DNA from: Butyrivibrio sp.
GTDB taxonomy: Bacteria; Bacillota; Clostridia; Lachnospirales; Lachnospiraceae
DNA length: 8,168 bases
Assembly (NCBI GenBank): GCA_024688095.1
Contig: JAILEJ010000475.1
Coordinates: forward strand, 1-8,168
Reading direction: 5' to 3'
Shown: positions 6,386 through 8,168 of the stretch, piece after piece
How positions within the stretch are numbered: the first letter of the stretch is position 1
Layout: each line of letters opens with the position of its first letter
Program-made: the position numbers and the translations under genes
Notes under the pieces: model-generated
Databases searched by the model: none
What the model was told of the DNA's origin: nothing
What the model saw: the letters and a program-made list of their open reading frames with translations, nothing else

Positions 6386-7966
6386 TTACATAGATTCACA
6401 ATACTCATCCACTACTTGTTTCCATTTATCAAAACAAATATCTTTTATAATTTTGTCAACATCTATATTCTGCACCTTTAGCATATTCCAGAAATCATCA
6501 TTCCCCAGTATATTGTTAAAATTCATTTCTACCAGCTTCCTGGCCGTATCTTCTATATCTATATCTGTAATTTCAATATACTCATTATTTTTTGATGCCA
6601 TTATTTTTTCATAATTTATATATGGATGCATTATACCCGCTGCAACACATAATGCTAATAGCCTGTCAAAAGACTCTTTATTCTCTATTTTGAAATCTGA
6701 TAATACTTTTACAAAAGTATCTGTAAAAGATCCTGCATTTTTAATTCTGATAACAGCATTAACAAACCATTCATTCAGTTTTTGTAAAGAAATATATTTT
6801 AGAAAAATATTTATATCTTTTTCATCAAACAAATATACTGCTTTTTTTTCAAAGTTAATCCTGTCAAAGTACTTTTTTACCTCATTTGTATTTTCATCTC
6901 TTATAAAGGCTCCTATGAGCATCCAGCAGCATTGTGAGTGGCTTCTTTCCGACAGCACTTCCTCACAAAAAGAACTCATCTGAATAACCTTTGACGTCTC
7001 ATCATTTATCAGTGTATCATATATTTCTATGTATTTTTTAGCATATGTTTTTAGTTTCTTATACTCTTTTTTTCTTGCATACATAGAAGCAATCAGCAGA
7101 TTTATATATGCAATTCCCATAGGATAAAGTCTTGTATCTTTAAGCGCTTTTTCTCCCATGGATATACCCTCATCAAATTTATATGTATGAATATCTGCTT
7201 CCATCGTTGCCGAGTAAAAATAGATAATATTTCTCCTGATATTATCATCCTCTGCATCTTCAAAATTTAAAAGCGCATCTCTGCAGATATCCTTTATTGT
7301 CTCGTACTCATCTATATTCACATACTCCTGCACAAGTTGCGCCCACCAGCGAATATTTTCAGGCTCTTTTTTTATAGCCTTTTGCAGAAGAGTTGTATTT
7401 CTCTGATGATGCTTATATCTTGCCTCCGGAGTATCAAAAACATATCCGTAATGATGTACGTATGATTTAACCGTTGTATAAACGCCTTTATAATCTATAT
7501 ATTCATGAATGATTCCTTTAAAGCGTACGTCTTTTTTTAGTGCCGCCATTCTTGCAACATAAAGATCAGAGTAGCCCTTTCCTGACATATCCGAATAATT
7601 TCTCTGAATATACCAGCAGGAATCAAATTTTTTATAATAACCTTTGGAAAAAAATTCTTCTATTTCAGATGTATCTTCAAACCATTCATCATCATCAAGA
7701 AACATAAACCACTCGCCTCTGCAGACGTCAAGTCCTGTATTTCTTGCAGCAGAAAAGTCCCCTATCCATTCAAATTTAACAATTCTGTCTGCATACTGCC
7801 TTACAATTGACAGCATCTCATCATCACAGCCAGTATCAACTATCACAAGCTCTGAGGGCACAGCTTCCCTAAGATGCGTTATTGAATCAAGACATTTTCT
7901 AATAGTATCTTTTCGATTTGAAGTTAGTATAGATATCGATAAAACAGGATTCTCTTTATTGACCAT
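6386..7966 (-). CDS. Family 2 glycosyltransferase with long helical-repeat C-terminus
   Basis: Probable cytoplasmic GT2 enzyme of 526 aa that transfers a sugar from a nucleotide donor, by context to flagellin or its glycan. Visible GT-A motifs: SISILTSNR at residues 10-18, VDTGCDDE at 43-50 (nucleotide binding), FSAARNTGL at 71-79, the metal-binding FLDDDEWF at 89-96, and RFKGIIHEYI at 148-157. The last is the (R)-x-x-G-x-x-HE pattern of SunS/WaaE-like GT2 enzymes. From about residue 180 to the end the protein is helical and rich in aromatic and charged residues, consistent with TPR-like repeats that could bind a protein acceptor. No signal peptide or membrane segment is seen. The frame stays open up to 8038, but the ATG at 7966 is chosen because GAGGGGG lies 4 nt upstream and the promoter would start RNA near 7999. 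First gene after flagellin. The GT2 call is firm; the acceptor is inferred. Confidence 0.88.
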   Translation of the reverse strand: MVNKENPVLSISILTSNRKDTIRKCLDSITHLREAVPSELVIVDTGCDDEMLSIVRQYADRIVKFEWIGDFSAARNTGLDVCRGEWFMFLDDDEWFEDTSEIEEFFSKGYYKKFDSCWYIQRNYSDMSGKGYSDLYVARMAALKKDVRFKGIIHEYIDYKGVYTTVKSYVHHYGYVFDTPEARYKHHQRNTTLLQKAIKKEPENIRWWAQLVQEYVNIDEYETIKDICRDALLNFEDAEDDNIRRNIIYFYSATMEADIHTYKFDEGISMGEKALKDTRLYPMGIAYINLLIASMYARKKEYKKLKTYAKKYIEIYDTLINDETSKVIQMSSFCEEVLSERSHSQCCWMLIGAFIRDENTNEVKKYFDRINFEKKAVYLFDEKDINIFLKYISLQKLNEWFVNAVIRIKNAGSFTDTFVKVLSDFKIENKESFDRLLALCVAAGIMHPYINYEKIMASKNNEYIEITDIDIEDTARKLVEMNFNNILGNDDFWNMLKVQNIDVDKIIKDICFDKWKQVVDEYCESM

Positions 7967-8005
7967 TGGTCCCCCTCGTTTAGTCCCGTTTAGATTCATA
8001 AAATA

Positions 8006-8014
8006 ATTGTACCA
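8006..8014 (-). promoter_or_regulatory. Extended -10 promoter for the glycosylation genes
   Basis: The minus strand reads TGGTACAAT, an extended -10 element (TG-N-TACAAT, 5 of 6 matches to TATAAT). No good -35 box lies 16-18 bp upstream, where there is only the T-tract of the flagellin terminator; extended -10 promoters can work without one. The predicted transcription start, about 7 nt downstream, is near 7999. That gives a leader of roughly 33 nt to the ATG at 7966. I saw no sigma-28 (flagellar) type CCGATAT element, so expression would depend on the housekeeping sigma factor. Confidence 0.55.
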
Positions 8015-8027
8015 CGCATTAGTCTTT

Positions 8028-8071
8028 AAAAAAAGCAAAAGAAAAGGGAGAGTAAGGCGCCTTACCCTCCC
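8028..8071 (-). terminator. Rho-independent terminator after flagellin
   Basis: On the minus strand an 11-bp stem (GGGAGGGTAAG with CTTACTCTCCC, one G-U pair) closes a GCGC tetraloop, occupying 8046-8071. It is followed by a long T-rich tail interrupted only by C and GC (8028-8045). The arms touching the loop form the perfect palindrome GTAAGGCGCCTTAC. It sits just after the flagellin stop and just before the promoter of the next gene, so it should separate flagellin expression from the glycan genes apart from read-through. Confidence 0.93.
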
Positions 8072-8116
8072 TAGGTAGTTATTTAGTTGACTTATTAGTT
8101 TCCTACTCTAACTAGA

Positions 8117-8168
8117 TTAGCCGAGAAGTGAAAGAACACCCTGGTTACTCTGATTAGCCTGTGCAAGC
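8117..8168 (-). CDS. Flagellin, C-terminal fragment (5' part beyond window)
   Basis: Reading leftward from the right edge, the frame gives LAQANQSNQGVLSLLG and then TAA. This is the conserved C-terminal helix (D0 domain) of bacterial flagellin, the secreted subunit that polymerises into the flagellar filament; the Q-x-N-Q-x-N-Q-x-x-L-S-L-L ending is typical of Lachnospiraceae flagellins. Only 16 complete codons are inside the window, so paralogue, length and central-domain type cannot be judged. A strong terminator follows 45 bp after the stop, suggesting a separately terminated, highly expressed transcript. Its importance here is contextual: it makes the downstream glycan genes likely flagellin-modification genes. 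The short length limits certainty, but the tail motif is distinctive. Confidence 0.88.
   Translation of the reverse strand, partial: LAQANQSNQGVLSLLG

Noticed and set aside
7644..8006. A 120-codon open frame on the plus strand opposite the GT2 N-terminus, the longest of several on that strand apart from 1765-2154.
   Set aside because: It lies antisense to a well-supported conserved domain, is Ser-rich low-complexity, and has no recognisable domain. The other plus-strand frames have the same problems.
7967..8038. Upstream in-frame starts of the GT2 gene (ATG at 8038 and 7999).
   Set aside because: The 8038 start lies in the T-tract of the flagellin terminator, and 7999 coincides with the predicted transcription start and has no ribosome binding site. 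The ATG at 7966 has GAGGGGG in front and the family's normal N-terminus.

Overview
The window looks like DNA from a motile, low-GC Firmicute, most likely a member of the Lachnospiraceae (Roseburia/Butyrivibrio/Lachnospira-like). The reasons are the AT-rich composition, strong AGGAGG-type ribosome binding sites, and a flagellin C-terminus ending QANQSNQGVLSLLG, which is typical of that family. Every gene I can support lies on the minus strand, so the genetic order runs from the right end (8168) to the left end (1).

Layout in transcription order: (1) the last 16 codons of a flagellin gene (8117-8168), followed by a strong intrinsic terminator (8028-8071). (2) A short promoter region with an extended -10 (8006-8014). 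(3) A family 2 glycosyltransferase with a long helical C-terminal part (6386-7966). (4) A PAPS-type sulfotransferase-like protein with an added C-terminal Rossmann-like domain (4968-6314), in the most AT-rich stretch of the window. (5) An ATP-grasp ligase (3645-4853). (6) An IspD/TarI-family cytidylyltransferase (2928-3605). (7) A zinc-dependent medium-chain dehydrogenase that resembles GatD overall but has a TarJ-like cofactor loop (1804-2862). (8) A large GT-B protein related to alpha-fucosyltransferases (227-1777). (9) The start of a further gene with a small Rossmann-like N-terminus (1-168). Gaps between genes are 26-150 bp, no stretch over 300 bp lacks a gene, and nothing on the plus strand looks coding.

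Interpretation: position directly after flagellin, together with the gene content, suggests a flagellin (or other surface) glycosylation locus. The GT2 would attach or extend the glycan on flagellin. The dehydrogenase and cytidylyltransferase would make a CDP-activated sugar alcohol from a ketose phosphate. The fucosyltransferase-like enzyme would add another sugar. The sulfotransferase-like and ATP-grasp proteins would add a sulfate and an amide-linked group. The combined chemistry (CDP-alditol, sulfate and ATP-dependent ligation beside flagellin) is the candidate new system here. The individual families are recognised from motifs; the joint pathway, its product and its target are inferred. 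No transposase, integrase, tRNA, rRNA, CRISPR array or long repeat was seen.
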